A stretch of 51,289 nt of DNA from JBEBSD01 sp040394475 (GCA_040394475.1 JBEBSD010000044.1:1-51289); one strand, 5' to 3'; counted from the stretch's first letter, positions 35,406-44,295 are shown. Program-made: numbers and translations. Notes: generated by a model not told the origin, from the sequence alone.

Positions 35406-36701
35406 ATGATCACTACGCAAAGTACCCGTCTTTTTGAAAGAGCTCAACTAGTAATTCCCGGCGGGGTCAACTCACCGGTCCGCGCTTTCCGGGCAGTAGG
35501 AGGCTCCCCTTTGTTTATTAAATCGGCCAGGGGCCCCTACTTGTCCGATGAAGACGGCAACTCCTACATCGAACTGATCAATTCCTGGGGGCCCATGATT
35601 CTGGGGCATGCGCATGAGCTCATCGAGAAAGCCGTAGCCGATGCCCTTCAGCATTCCTTTTCGTTCGGCGCTCCCACCCGGCGGGAGGTGGAAATAGCCG
35701 AATTGATCGCAAGCATGGTCCCTTCCGTCGAGAAAATCCGCATGGTCAATTCCGGAACAGAAGCCACGATGTCGGCAGTCCGGCTGGCCCGCGGCTTTAC
35801 CGGGCGGGACAAAATCATCAAGTTTGAGGGTTGCTACCACGGACACGGCGACAGTTTTCTGATTGCTGCCGGAAGCGGGGCCGTCACCTTCGGCACCCCC
35901 GACAGTCCGGGAGTTCCCAAAGGGGTGGCAAACGATACCCTCACCGCCCCTTACAACGATCTGAACCGCGTGCAGCAGCTGGTCGATGCCAATAGGAACC
36001 AGATTGCCGCAATCATCCTGGAGCCCGTAGTTGGCAACATGGGCTGTGTTCTTCCGGCAGAAGGGTTCCTTCAGGGGCTGCGCGACCTGTGTACGCGGGA
36101 AGGAATTGTGTTGATTTTTGACGAGGTCATGACGGGTTTCCGGTTGTCCCGGGGCGGGGCCCAGGAACGTTTCGGCATCCGGCCCGATCTGACGACCCTG
36201 GGAAAGATTATCGGAGGAGGCATGCCGGTAGGCGCCTACGGAGGGAGCAAGGAAATGATGGACTACGTATCTCCTGCCGGACCGGTGTATCAGGCAGGAA
36301 CCCTTTCCGGAAACCCGATTGCCATGGCCGCCGGAATGGCCATGCTGGACTACCTGAACACCCACCCGGAGGTCTACACCCGACTTGAAGCAACCGGTCA
36401 TCAGCTTGCAGCGGGGATGCGGGGGGCGCTGGATAAACTCGGATTAACCTACACCATCAACCATATCGGTTCGATGCTGACCTTGTTTTTCACCGCGCAG
36501 CCGGTTACCAATTTTACGGAAGCCAAATCAGCTGACCTGGCCCTTTTCGGGAAGTACTTTCATGCCATGTTGAACGAAGGAGTTTACCTGGCGCCTTCTC
36601 AGTTCGAGAGCCTGTTTTTCTCCACTGCGCTGGAGGAACATCATATCCGGCATGTTCTGGAAGCGCACGAAAACGCACTTCGTCAACTCCTGAACGCCTG
36701 A
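35406..36701 (+). CDS. hemL: Glutamate-1-semialdehyde 2,1-aminomutase
   Basis: A 431-residue class III aminotransferase-fold enzyme that converts glutamate-1-semialdehyde to 5-aminolevulinate, the second step of the C5 haem pathway in the cytoplasm. Clear signatures are IPGGVNSPVRAFRAVGG near the N-terminus, MVNSGTEATMSAVRLARG (113-130), YHGHGDSFL and the PLP lysine Lys267 in TLGKIIGGGMPVGAYGG. The ATG at 35406 was chosen because ITTQSTRLFERAQ gives the family's usual N-terminus. An in-frame ATG at 35373 adds eleven residues. Length is normal. A glycosyltransferase gene follows 3 bases after the stop, probably in the same transcript. Confidence 0.96.
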   Translation: MITTQSTRLFERAQLVIPGGVNSPVRAFRAVGGSPLFIKSARGPYLSDEDGNSYIELINSWGPMILGHAHELIEKAVADALQHSFSFGAPTRREVEIAELIASMVPSVEKIRMVNSGTEATMSAVRLARGFTGRDKIIKFEGCYHGHGDSFLIAAGSGAVTFGTPDSPGVPKGVANDTLTAPYNDLNRVQQLVDANRNQIAAIILEPVVGNMGCVLPAEGFLQGLRDLCTREGIVLIFDEVMTGFRLSRGGAQERFGIRPDLTTLGKIIGGGMPVGAYGGSKEMMDYVSPAGPVYQAGTLSGNPIAMAAGMAMLDYLNTHPEVYTRLEATGHQLAAGMRGALDKLGLTYTINHIGSMLTLFFTAQPVTNFTEAKSADLALFGKYFHAMLNEGVYLAPSQFESLFFSTALEEHHIRHVLEAHENALRQLLNA

Positions 36702-36704
36702 TCG

Positions 36705-37730
36705 ATGACTGCTGTCCGCTTCCGCAAGTTCTCCATTATCATTCCGGTATACAACCGGCCCGACGAGCTTGCGGAATTGCTTTCCTGTATTGCAGCACAG
36801 ACATTCCATGATTTCGAAGTAGTAATTGTGGAAGACGGCTCCCGCAACAAGGCCGATGCCATAGCCGAAAGCTTCCGCTCCCATTTTCCGGTCCGTTATT
36901 ATTATAAAGAGAACGGCGGACAGGGTTTTGCCCGAAACTATGGCCTGGCGCGCGCCACCGGTGACTTTTTTGTCATTCTTGACTCCGATGCCCTGATTGA
37001 ACCGGGCTACCTGGAAACGGTATATGCCTTTATCAACACACATCCGGTCGATATTTACGGCGGGCCTGACACCGATCACCCTGATTTTACGCCCGTTCAG
37101 AAGGCCATCAGTTACGCCATGACTTCTGTGTTCACCACAGGGGGAATCCGGGGTAAGAAGCAGAACCTGGGCGGCACCTTTCATCCCAGGAGCTTCAATA
37201 TGGGATTTTCCCGCGAAGTATGGGAAAAAACCGGCGGCTTTCTGACCACCAGGATGGGAGAAGATATTATTTTCAGCATCAGGGCGATCCGGATGGGCTT
37301 CCGGACTGCCCTGATCCCCGAGGCGTTTATTTACCATAAACGTCGTACCCGGTTTTCCCAGTTTTACCGGCAACTGAAATTTTTCGGGCGGGCACGGATT
37401 AACATTGCCCGTCATTATCCGGATGAGCTCAAAGCAGTTCATTTTTTCCCGGCCCTGTTTACATTGGGAATACCGGCGTTACCCGTGCTGTACGGACTCT
37501 ATCCGCCTCTTTTTTATAGTGGGTTAGCGCTTTACAGCCTCTATACCCTCCTTCTTTTTACGGATGCCTTCCGCAAAACCGGCAGCCTTCCCATTGCCCT
37601 ACTGAGCATCAGAGCCGCTTATACGCAACTTACCGGCTACGGGATCGGGTTTCTTCAGGAAGGCTGGAAACGGCTGCGGGAGTCGCCCCAACACAAAGAA
37701 ACAGGCGCAACAATCGAGTACCCGTCGTGA
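36705..37730 (+). CDS. Family 2 glycosyltransferase, membrane-attached
   Basis: A 341-residue GT-A-fold enzyme. The N-terminal domain has FSIIIPVYNRPDELAELLSC (9-28), VVIVEDGS (nucleotide-binding loop), GQGFARNYGLARATGDFFVI and the metal-binding DSDA (about 94-97). A later acceptor-side region has GEDIIFSIRAIRMGFRTALI. The C-terminal part is hydrophobic with about two or three membrane segments (FPALFTLGIPALPVLYGLYP, LALYSLYTLLLF). Members transfer sugars from nucleotide donors to lipids or surface glycans; donor and acceptor cannot be told. It follows hemL closely. Its stop abuts the truncated excisionase-like remnant within 2 bases, so the islet junction is right at this gene's end. Confidence 0.9.
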   Translation: MTAVRFRKFSIIIPVYNRPDELAELLSCIAAQTFHDFEVVIVEDGSRNKADAIAESFRSHFPVRYYYKENGGQGFARNYGLARATGDFFVILDSDALIEPGYLETVYAFINTHPVDIYGGPDTDHPDFTPVQKAISYAMTSVFTTGGIRGKKQNLGGTFHPRSFNMGFSREVWEKTGGFLTTRMGEDIIFSIRAIRMGFRTALIPEAFIYHKRRTRFSQFYRQLKFFGRARINIARHYPDELKAVHFFPALFTLGIPALPVLYGLYPPLFYSGLALYSLYTLLLFTDAFRKTGSLPIALLSIRAAYTQLTGYGIGFLQEGWKRLRESPQHKETGATIEYPS

Positions 37731-37732
37731 AG

Positions 37733-37857
37733 CTTTTGAGCCATGCCCTCGGCTCGTGCCCGTGCTTCCTCGGATGGGGGCTGTGCTTTCTGATTTCCTC
37801 GAACAGTTCCTTTTTGAATTTTTCGAGGTCATCTCTCGTGATAAGCTCTACCTTCAT
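37733..37857 (-). pseudogene. Truncated excisionase/HTH_17-type gene
   Basis: A good ribosome site (AAAGGAGAAAAG) precedes the ATG at 37857. The product begins MKVELITRDDLEKFKKELFE then EIRKHSPHPRKHGHEPRAWL then KS. This is the N-terminus of the small helix-turn-helix proteins of Bacteroidota integrative elements, which normally continue into VRKLLNISPGTLQ. Here it stops at CTTTT (37733), next to the glycosyltransferase stop. The helix-turn-helix itself is lost. Confidence 0.65.
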
Positions 37858-38129
37858 CTTTTCTCCTTTGTTATCGTTAAAAAATCTGTTACCGCACGGG
37901 CGGAAACAAACGGTATATTTCCGACCGCTTTTGGTACAAAGGAATGGGGTAAAGCTATTCAAAGGATGACCATTGTAGGCGTTTGGTCAGTTTTAGTTGA
38001 ATGTATACGGAGTTTTATGGTTCTGTAGCGAAAAAATATTTTTAGATTAGCGGATAACAAGCTCTATTTTTCGAAAAGTGATAGAAGACCGCTGAACGTC
38101 CTGCACTAAGCCGTCTGTACCCTTTTTCG

Positions 38130-38161
38130 TTTGGCCAGCTTATGGATAATATTTATCTTTG
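38130..38161 (+). promoter_or_regulatory. Strong Bacteroidota promoter for the PhyH-like gene
   Basis: TTTG at 38130-38133, exactly 20 bases, then TATCTTTG at 38154-38161, a full match to TTTG-N19-21-TAnnTTTG. Transcription should start near 38168, giving a leader of about 170 bases. Apart from the excisionase remnant, the rest of 37731-38129 is AT-rich without a gene. Confidence 0.75.
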
Positions 38162-38200
38162 TCACATGAGAATGACTGTAATGCTTTAATATTCTTTTCA

Positions 38201-38252
38201 GGCTTAGTTCTTAAGCCATACGCTATGTACTCTTTACATAGTGTGGTTTTTT
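38201..38252 (+). promoter_or_regulatory. Leader with two hairpins and a T-run (possible attenuator)
   Basis: Hairpin 1 is GGCTTA/TAAGCC (38201-38217). Hairpin 2 pairs ACGCTATGTA with TACATAGTGT (38220-38244, loop CTCTT), and TTTTTT follows at 38247-38252. Hairpin 2 plus T-run is an intrinsic-terminator shape inside the leader, about 85 bases before the ATG. It could attenuate transcription or be the terminator of lost upstream DNA. Confidence 0.45.
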
Positions 38253-38336
38253 ATTTATAAAACTTCATTAATTATCAAGCTAACTGGTCAACAGGCAATC
38301 GTTGCTCCTTGTGATAGTTTATATATCAAAAAAATT

Positions 38337-39116
38337 ATGTCAGAAATATTAAGTAAAAAAGAAGTTGAGCAGTTTGTTCTCAATGGTTTCGTTCGTATCG
38401 ACAATGCATTTCCACAACGGCTTGCTGATGAAGTTGTCAATCATTTATGGAAAGACATTCCTTTTGAAAGGTCAAAACCTGCTTCTTGGGTTGAGCCTGT
38501 GGTTCGTTTAGGAATGTACACGCAACAACCTTTTATTGATTCTATAAACACAGAGAAATTATATTCAGCTTTTAATCAATTAATTGGTGAAGACAAATGG
38601 ATACCATGTCGAAATGTAGGAACATTCCCAGTTAGGTTTCCGTCTGTTCAACAGCCTAATGATACAGGCAAACACGTAGATGCAAGTTTTGCGGGAAATG
38701 ACCCTAATAATTATTTTGAATGGCGTGTCAATGTCAAATCAAAAGGGCGAGCCTTATTGTTGCTTGTATTGTATTCAGACGTTAGCGAAAATGATGCGCC
38801 TACGGTCATTTATGAGGGTTCTCACATTGACGTTGCAAAGCTCTTATCTAAAGAGGGCGATTTTGGTCTTTCATTTATGGAACTCGCAAGCAAGCTAGAC
38901 AAACTGCCCAAAAGGAAAGAAGTATATGCAACGGGTAAGGCAGGTACAGTTTATCTATGTCACCCGTTTATAGTTCATTCAGCTCAACCACACAGAGGAA
39001 CTATCCCTAAATTTATGGCGCAACCGCCCTTGTTGTTAAGGGGTGAGTTGTCTATTTCCGATTCTGCTGTCGGTTATACTCCCGTTGAACAAGCTATTCG
39101 TTTAGCATTGGAGTAG
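38337..39116 (+). CDS. PhyH-like Fe(II)/2-oxoglutarate dioxygenase family protein
   Basis: A 259-residue protein from the ATG at 38337. An in-frame start at 38241 would lie in the T-run leader and is rejected. The N-terminal LSKKEVEQFVLNGFVRIDNA is typical of phytanoyl-CoA-dioxygenase-like proteins. A plausible iron site is H-x-D in GKHVDASF, with the distal histidine in HPFIVHSAQPHRG and the 2-oxoglutarate arginine in that same stretch. Substrate is unknown: the family includes hydroxylases of lipids, antibiotics and small metabolites. The gene is AT-rich and has its own promoter and terminator. It stands alone between two truncated integrative-element genes, so it was probably acquired as cargo. 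Confidence 0.72.
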   Translation: MSEILSKKEVEQFVLNGFVRIDNAFPQRLADEVVNHLWKDIPFERSKPASWVEPVVRLGMYTQQPFIDSINTEKLYSAFNQLIGEDKWIPCRNVGTFPVRFPSVQQPNDTGKHVDASFAGNDPNNYFEWRVNVKSKGRALLLLVLYSDVSENDAPTVIYEGSHIDVAKLLSKEGDFGLSFMELASKLDKLPKRKEVYATGKAGTVYLCHPFIVHSAQPHRGTIPKFMAQPPLLLRGELSISDSAVGYTPVEQAIRLALE

Positions 39117-39135
39117 TTGAAAAGATATTCGTAGT

Positions 39136-39168
39136 AATAAGAGGTTGCTTTTGTAGCCTCTTATTTTA
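39136..39168 (+). terminator. Terminator after the PhyH-like gene
   Basis: AATAAGAGG (39136-39144) pairs perfectly with CCTCTTATT (39157-39165) across a 12-base loop, with two further Ts. It begins 20 bases after the stop codon. Confidence 0.65.
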
Positions 39169-39184
39169 GGGTCAAGTAGTTCAA

Positions 39185-39333
39185 CTTTTAGCATCCCATC
39201 CCGAAACGGCTACGGAACGTTTGACGGATATTTCTGTACGTTTGCCGTTCACCGTTGCCCTTGCATAGATAGGTGCTTTTCCCTGCGCTGTTGTTTTCTG
39301 TTTCTTGAAAATGGGTCACCGAATAGGTCTCAT
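39185..39333 (-). pseudogene. Tyrosine integrase N-terminal remnant
   Basis: The minus-strand frame from ATG 39333 reads MRPIR, an in-frame TGA, then PIFKKQKTTAQGKAPIYARA and TVNGKRTEISVKRSVAVSGW then DAKS, ending at CTTTT (39185). This matches the arm-binding N-terminus of Bacteroidota phage-integrase-type recombinases (K-x-PIYARxTVNGKRxEISxKR). The core-binding and catalytic domains are absent, so it is dead. The cut, like that of the excisionase remnant at 37733, falls at CTTTT. Confidence 0.7.
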
Positions 39334-39822
39334 TTTCTTTGGTTTTACTTGAACAAATTGGGGTAAGAAAAAAGCCCCCCCTCAAATCATACGATTAAAG
39401 GGGTTTTGACCGCCTTTCCAGGCTTCTCGGTCGGGGTGGCTGCCTTTTACCTTGGAGGATGTCTCTCATATGCGCGGATGGTGACGACCCGTGGACGGTA
39501 TGGCTGACCGGCGCATGGCGTCTGGTTTGGTTTTGGCATTGATTCTGGCGCTGGCTGGTATATAAAGCGCTGGCTGGTATATAAAATGGTCTGTGGGACA
39601 CAGACCATGGTGACTCCGAAACCAATATCTGATAAAAATCATAATTCAGCCGTTAGTGCGGGCTTCCTGCCTTTTGGGGGCTAAAAGCCTCTCAATGTAT
39701 TTGGAATTGATTTAAATTGATTCCTCCCAGCCTCCTCCTTCTTTTAATTTTGTAATTTAGTAGGCAAATTATACAACTTAATACCAGGGGAAACATTATT
39801 TTTTTTAACATTATTATTCATT
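39334..39822. other. Intergenic stretch with a 19-bp tandem duplication
   Basis: No gene is seen. GCGCTGGCTGGTATATAAA occurs twice in tandem (39548-39566, 39567-39585). The sequence just before catalase is AT-rich (39690-39822) and must carry its promoter. No exact TAnnTTTG box was found. The left part may be decayed upstream DNA of the integrase remnant. Confidence 0.5.
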
Positions 39823-41346
39823 ATGGCTGAAAACGAAAACAATGACAAACTAACCTCTATCAACGGGAGGCCAATTGCTGATAATACAAATACTCAAACG
39901 GCCGGTCCGAGAGGTCCTGCTTTGCTGCAGGATGTATGGTTTCTGGAGAAACTGGCTCATTTCGACAGAGAAGTTATTCCCGAAAGGCGCATGCATGCCA
40001 AGGGTTCCGGGGCTTACGGCACCTTTACGGTAACGCATGATATTACTCAATATACAAAAGCGAGCGTTTTCGCGCATATCGGTAAAAAGACTGATATGTT
40101 TGTCCGTTTCTCCACTGTTGCGGGCGAACGGGGGGCTGCGGATGCAGAGCGGGATATTCGTGGGTTTGCGATGAAATTCTATACGGATGAAGGAAACTGG
40201 GACCTGGTAGGGAACAACACCCCGGTGTTCTTTTTCAAGGACCCGCTTCGTTTTCCCGATCTTAACCACGCCGTCAAAAGGGACCCGAAAACCAACCTGA
40301 GGAGCGCCAATAACAACTGGGATTTCTGGACATCCATTCCGGAGTCGCTGCACCAGGTAACCATCGTCATGAGCGACCGGGGGATTCCAAAGGACATGCG
40401 GCATATGCATGGCTTCGGCAGCCACACTTTCAGCATGATCAATGCCAATAATGAGCGCGTATGGGTGAAATTCCACCTGGTTTCCCAACAGGGTATCGAC
40501 AACCTGAGTGATGAAGAAACAGCCGCGCTGGTAGGAGGTGACCGTGAAAGCTCGCAACGCGACTTGTTTTACAGCATCGAAAACGGGGAGTTCCCGCGAT
40601 GGAACATGAAAATCCAGGTAATGACGACCGAGCAGGCCAGGAATCACTACCACAACCCGTTTGATCTCACCAAAGTCTGGCCCAAAGGCGAATACCCGTT
40701 GATCGACGTAGGCTTTTTTGAACTGAACCGGAATCCTGAAAACTATTTTGCAGAAGTGGAGCAAGCGGCCTTTAACCCGGGTAATATTGTGGAAGGGATC
40801 GGCTTCTCCCCGGACAAAATGCTGCAGGGGCGGTTGTTTTCTTACGGGGATGCCCAACGGTACCGCCTGGGAGTCAACCATGCCCTTATTCCGGTCAACC
40901 AGGCTAAATGTCCGGTGAGTTCGTTCCATCGGGACGGGGCAATGCGGGTAGACGGCAACTTCGGTGCAACCGTACACTATACCCCCAACAGCTACGGGGC
41001 CTGGAATGACAAACCCAGTGCAAAAGAACCGCCCCTGCCCCTGGAAGGAGACGCCGACCATTGGAACCACTACGAAGACGATAATGATCACTACACCCAA
41101 CCGGGGAACCTGTTCCGCCTGATGACACCTGAAAAGCGGCAGCTGCTGCTTGAAAACACGGCCAGGGCCATCAATGGCGCCGAGGAATTTATCAAAATCC
41201 GCCATGCACAAAACTGCTACATCGCCGATCCTGCCTATGGCGAAGGCGTGGCTGCGGCAATGGGGATCCCGGTTGATAAGGTAGTTACCAGAGAACTCTG
41301 TGACTGGTTCCGCGCCAATCCCAGGTTTATGGTGCAAAAGGCATAG
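39823..41346 (+). CDS. katA: Monofunctional haem catalase
   Basis: A 507-residue small-subunit catalase, the usual length for clade 3. Catalytic His58 is in ERRMHAKGSGAYGTF and Asn131 in LVGNNTPVFFFKD. The proximal haem ligand is Tyr340 in RLFSYGDAQRYRLG. The conserved RFSTVAGERGAADAERDIRG and HMHGFGSHTFSMIN are also present. It breaks down hydrogen peroxide to water and oxygen in the cytoplasm. It stands alone with its own terminator. A perfect open frame of 495 codons on the opposite strand is a codon-bias shadow. No OxyR-type gene is near. Confidence 0.97.
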   Translation: MAENENNDKLTSINGRPIADNTNTQTAGPRGPALLQDVWFLEKLAHFDREVIPERRMHAKGSGAYGTFTVTHDITQYTKASVFAHIGKKTDMFVRFSTVAGERGAADAERDIRGFAMKFYTDEGNWDLVGNNTPVFFFKDPLRFPDLNHAVKRDPKTNLRSANNNWDFWTSIPESLHQVTIVMSDRGIPKDMRHMHGFGSHTFSMINANNERVWVKFHLVSQQGIDNLSDEETAALVGGDRESSQRDLFYSIENGEFPRWNMKIQVMTTEQARNHYHNPFDLTKVWPKGEYPLIDVGFFELNRNPENYFAEVEQAAFNPGNIVEGIGFSPDKMLQGRLFSYGDAQRYRLGVNHALIPVNQAKCPVSSFHRDGAMRVDGNFGATVHYTPNSYGAWNDKPSAKEPPLPLEGDADHWNHYEDDNDHYTQPGNLFRLMTPEKRQLLLENTARAINGAEEFIKIRHAQNCYIADPAYGEGVAAAMGIPVDKVVTRELCDWFRANPRFMVQKA

Positions 41347-41370
41347 TACGTTGATTCGTTAGCAACATCG

Positions 41371-41402
41371 TGGCCCTCCCGAAAAGAGGGCCATTTTTTT
41401 TG
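41371..41402 (+). terminator. Intrinsic terminator after catalase
   Basis: TGGCCCTC (41371-41378) pairs with GAGGGCCA (41386-41393) over a 7-base loop, followed by a run of eight or nine Ts. It starts 25 bases after the stop codon. Confidence 0.9.
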
Positions 41403-41489
41403 TGAAAAGGAAAGCCATCAATGCACGAATAAAAAAGGTGGAAAATGAGTGGTCGTGTCAACCCGGGTGCCTGTCGAAGCACAGTCCAG

Positions 41490-41610
41490 GTCGCGCATAC
41501 GGCGAAAGCGCGATAACGGGTCTCAGACTCGCGAGTAGCCGTCGCTATATCAGGTCTGAGACCTGAGATCACCCTCCCGTCGTCTCAGACGAGGGAGAGC
41601 GCATCCCGTC
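41490..41610. repeat. Cluster of nested palindromes (TCAGGTCTGAGACCTGA and neighbours)
   Basis: TCAGGTCTGAGACCTGA (41550-41566) is a palindrome with one central base. TCGTCTCAGACGA (41580-41592) is another, set within CTCCC...GGGAG arms. A further GTCTCAGACTCGCGAG lies at 41520-41534. Together with GTGCCTGTCGAAGCAC at 41468-41483 they fill the gap between catalase and the next gene. No coding sense is seen. It could be a structured dispersed repeat. Confidence 0.5.
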
Positions 41611-41701
41611 ACGCTGAGGGTGAACACATAATTGGCTGGTTACTACCACTTCCTTAATGGATTAGAAATGATCGCCAATATCAACTACAACCTGGATCGC
41701 T

Positions 41702-43138
41702 TCACAGCAACACCATTTTTAACCCGAGTTCCGAAATCATATATTGCTCATAGGGGTCTTCCTGAAGCTGCTGCAGCATTACGGAAAAATGCAGATTGGG
41801 TTTATTGTGGATGCAATTTTTGAGCGCGTCGGCTACCAGTTTTTCAGTTTTAAACCAGGCGCTTCCTTTTTTCAGTTTACGTTCCAGTGCGCGGAGTTCG
41901 TAGTACAGGTAATCCTGGTTGCCTAAGCGATGGTGAATGAGCAGGTTCAGCATCCGGTACTTCGAATACAGCATCCGGTTGAGTGACTCCCTATGCAAAT
42001 TAAGGATGCTGTTTACGATTTCCAGTGCAGCGGCATATTTTCCGATGGCCATGCAGGCCCTGGCCCTTGTAAACTCCCATTGGGCCCGGTCCTGCATGGA
42101 GCTATGGTCAGAAGCTGCCTCATTGCTTGATCGCTGTGCTTCTAAAAGCCGGCAAACCTCCGCTTCCGCACCCTGAGCCAGCGCCCTGTGCAGCTTGTGT
42201 TCCTGTACCGATAATCGAATCGTTTCCTGCAAACTCCGGTAACCCGGTACCAGTGCTTCCAGCCGGTGTAAAAAGAAATCCATTTCACTAAAACGCTCCT
42301 GACGACGCAGAATTTGCAGAATATCATTCAGAAAATGGATGTAATGAAGAGGATTACCCGCCCAAAGATTTGAATGCCCCTGAAACAACTGGTCCAGTTC
42401 GTGAAACGCCTGTAGTCCGCCTTCGGTATCGCCTGTCATCAGGAGGTATACCGACTGAAAGTGGAGATGAAGCTGACGGGACTTCAGAGAACCGGCTGCC
42501 TTTTGTACCAACTGATGTTCCTCCAGAACCAGATCATTCAGCCGGGTCTGCTCTTTCAGGCTCCGTACAACCCCGTTTTTCCAGTACCGGCAAAGGAGAA
42601 TTTCATACAACGCTGCGTGCCGGCGGATCGTCTCTGCCGCCTCCGTCATCTCACGGTTTTCGTCCTGCAACACGACGATGTCCATCTCCTCCCAGTCAGC
42701 GAACTGCTGCCGCATAATTACTTCCATCTGCAAACGGCTGAACAGGCTGAAAAACTGGAGTTTTTCATGGGTTTCTGACAAGGCTTTTCCCTTCTCCAAT
42801 TGCCTGGCAGCAATTTTGGTCAATCCCTTATCCAACAACAGTTTGCTATTATGGTACAGCTCCCACAAACGAGTTTCCACCTCTTTTCCTCCATCGTATT
42901 GCCGGAGGCCTGTCATGATTACCTTATACAGGTGTTTCCGGGCCGGTTCAATTGATTTCCCCGGAAATAAACGGGCCACCTCTGCCTTTACCATTTCGTT
43001 ATAGGCCCCGGCCGGCTCCAGTAAGTGATACAATTGCCAATAGCCCGCCATCTGCCCGCCTGCCTTCAGTTGCAGATACCGTTTTTCGGGTCCGGAGAGT
43101 GACTTAATCAATTGGTATAATTCAGAAATCGGCACCAT
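41702..43138 (-). CDS. Large helical protein of unknown function (478 residues)
   Basis: An almost all-helical, soluble protein. It starts with VPISELYQLIKSLSGPEKRY and continues as helical pairs of TPR-like spacing (LLDKGLTKIAARQLEKGKAL, LLMTGDTEGGLQAFHELDQL, FTRARACMAIGKYAAALEIV). Bacteroidota carry many such proteins of about 450-520 residues. No enzymatic motif, signal peptide or membrane segment is seen. A scaffold or regulatory role is possible, but nothing here proves it. It is divergent from the ribokinase gene, with 230 AT-rich bases between them. Confidence 0.8.
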   Translation of the reverse strand: MVPISELYQLIKSLSGPEKRYLQLKAGGQMAGYWQLYHLLEPAGAYNEMVKAEVARLFPGKSIEPARKHLYKVIMTGLRQYDGGKEVETRLWELYHNSKLLLDKGLTKIAARQLEKGKALSETHEKLQFFSLFSRLQMEVIMRQQFADWEEMDIVVLQDENREMTEAAETIRRHAALYEILLCRYWKNGVVRSLKEQTRLNDLVLEEHQLVQKAAGSLKSRQLHLHFQSVYLLMTGDTEGGLQAFHELDQLFQGHSNLWAGNPLHYIHFLNDILQILRRQERFSEMDFFLHRLEALVPGYRSLQETIRLSVQEHKLHRALAQGAEAEVCRLLEAQRSSNEAASDHSSMQDRAQWEFTRARACMAIGKYAAALEIVNSILNLHRESLNRMLYSKYRMLNLLIHHRLGNQDYLYYELRALERKLKKGSAWFKTEKLVADALKNCIHNKPNLHFSVMLQQLQEDPYEQYMISELGLKMVLL

Positions 43139-43368
43139 AGGAATAGCTAAAAAACCGAAATTAATCTATTAAAAAGACTATAAAGAATAAATTAACACTA
43201 TATACTCTATTTCAGGAATAGCTATTATTCAAAAAATTGGCTGGTTTTTGTTCCACTACCTGAATAGATTTGGCTAAACATTGCAGGAACAAGCGGCTGA
43301 ACGCCGGGTGAGGTACCGTTTGTGTTATAACAACTCCTGAAATTTCTAACCCTGAAAAACCACGTATA

Positions 43369-44295
43369 ATGTCCCTGGAAAACACGATTTTCGTGATCGG
43401 CAGTTCGAACACCGACATGGTCGTCAAATCTGCCAAACTCCCTGCCCCCGGAGAAACTGTGATCGGAGGCGACTTTCTGATGAACCCCGGAGGCAAAGGG
43501 GCCAACCAGGCAGTCAGCGCCGCACGCCTGGGAGGCAACGTCAGCTTTGTCTGTAAGATAGGAAACGATCTGTTCGGCAAACAGGCCTTGCAGCAATTCA
43601 GAAGAGAAGGAATCGATACCCGGTATGTGGCAACCGACAGCCGGCAGCCTTCGGGTGTTGCATTGATCAATGTAGATGAAAAAGGAGAAAACTGTATTTC
43701 CGTTGCTCCCGGCGCCAACGGCGCCCTGATGCCGTCGGACGTCGCCGGCGCTATTGACTCCATGGGAAAGGACGTCATCATGTTGATACAACTGGAGATC
43801 CCGTTAGCGACGGTCGATTTTGCGGTCGGTCAGAGCGCCCGTAAAGGAGTCAAAGTGTTACTAAACCCGGCGCCGGCGCGTACCCTTCCTGACACCCTGT
43901 ACCCCTGCCTCTATGCCATTACACCCAACGAAACAGAGGCCGAACTACTGACAGGCATTCATGTAGGCGACGAGACATCCGCCCATGAGGCCGCTGCCGC
44001 GTTGCGGCAAAAAGGCTGCCCGCATGTCGTCATTACACTGGGCGGAAAAGGCGCCTACCTGCTCACCGATTCTTTTGCCGGCCTGATTCCGGCTCCCCCG
44101 GTCACGGCAGTTGACACGACAGCAGCCGGAGATTGCTTTAACGGAGCGCTGTCCGTTGCCCTTTCCGAGGGCCTTTCATTAGTAGAAGCGGTGAAATTTG
44201 CCTGTAAGGCCGCGTCGATCAGTGTCACCCGTATGGGCGCCCAGAGTTCAATCCCCAGCCGGCACCAGGTCGACCAGCTACCGCTTATCAGTTAA
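43369..44295 (+). CDS. rbsK: Ribokinase
   Basis: A 308-residue PfkB-family sugar kinase, normal length. The first signature is in FLMNPGGKGANQAVSAARLG (about 37-56), the substrate region in IGSSNTDMVVKSAKLPAPGE, and the catalytic aspartate and anion hole in VDTTAAGDCFNGALSVAL (about 246-263). It phosphorylates D-ribose to ribose-5-phosphate with ATP. A sugar permease and an exported nucleoside hydrolase follow on the same strand, so the ribose may come from nucleosides cleaved outside the cytoplasm. The gap to the permease gene is filled by a heptad array, so whether all three are one operon is open. Confidence 0.93.
   Translation: MSLENTIFVIGSSNTDMVVKSAKLPAPGETVIGGDFLMNPGGKGANQAVSAARLGGNVSFVCKIGNDLFGKQALQQFRREGIDTRYVATDSRQPSGVALINVDEKGENCISVAPGANGALMPSDVAGAIDSMGKDVIMLIQLEIPLATVDFAVGQSARKGVKVLLNPAPARTLPDTLYPCLYAITPNETEAELLTGIHVGDETSAHEAAAALRQKGCPHVVITLGGKGAYLLTDSFAGLIPAPPVTAVDTTAAGDCFNGALSVALSEGLSLVEAVKFACKAASISVTRMGAQSSIPSRHQVDQLPLIS

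Noticed and set aside
37756..38028. A 90-codon plus-strand frame over the excisionase remnant
   Set aside because: The minus strand has a ribosome site and a family-like N-terminus; the plus-strand frame is its shadow.
39395..39625. A minus-strand frame of 76 codons upstream of the integrase remnant
   Set aside because: It has low-complexity basic composition, no family pattern and a tandem duplication inside it; more likely decayed noncoding sequence.
39850..41337. A 495-codon open frame on the minus strand across catalase
   Set aside because: The plus-strand catalase is certain by its active-site motifs. The reverse frame has no domain pattern and comes from codon bias.
41632..41823. A 63-codon plus-strand frame beginning AGYYHFLNGLEMIANIN
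   Set aside because: It has no known similarity, and its second half is antisense to the end of the helical protein gene.
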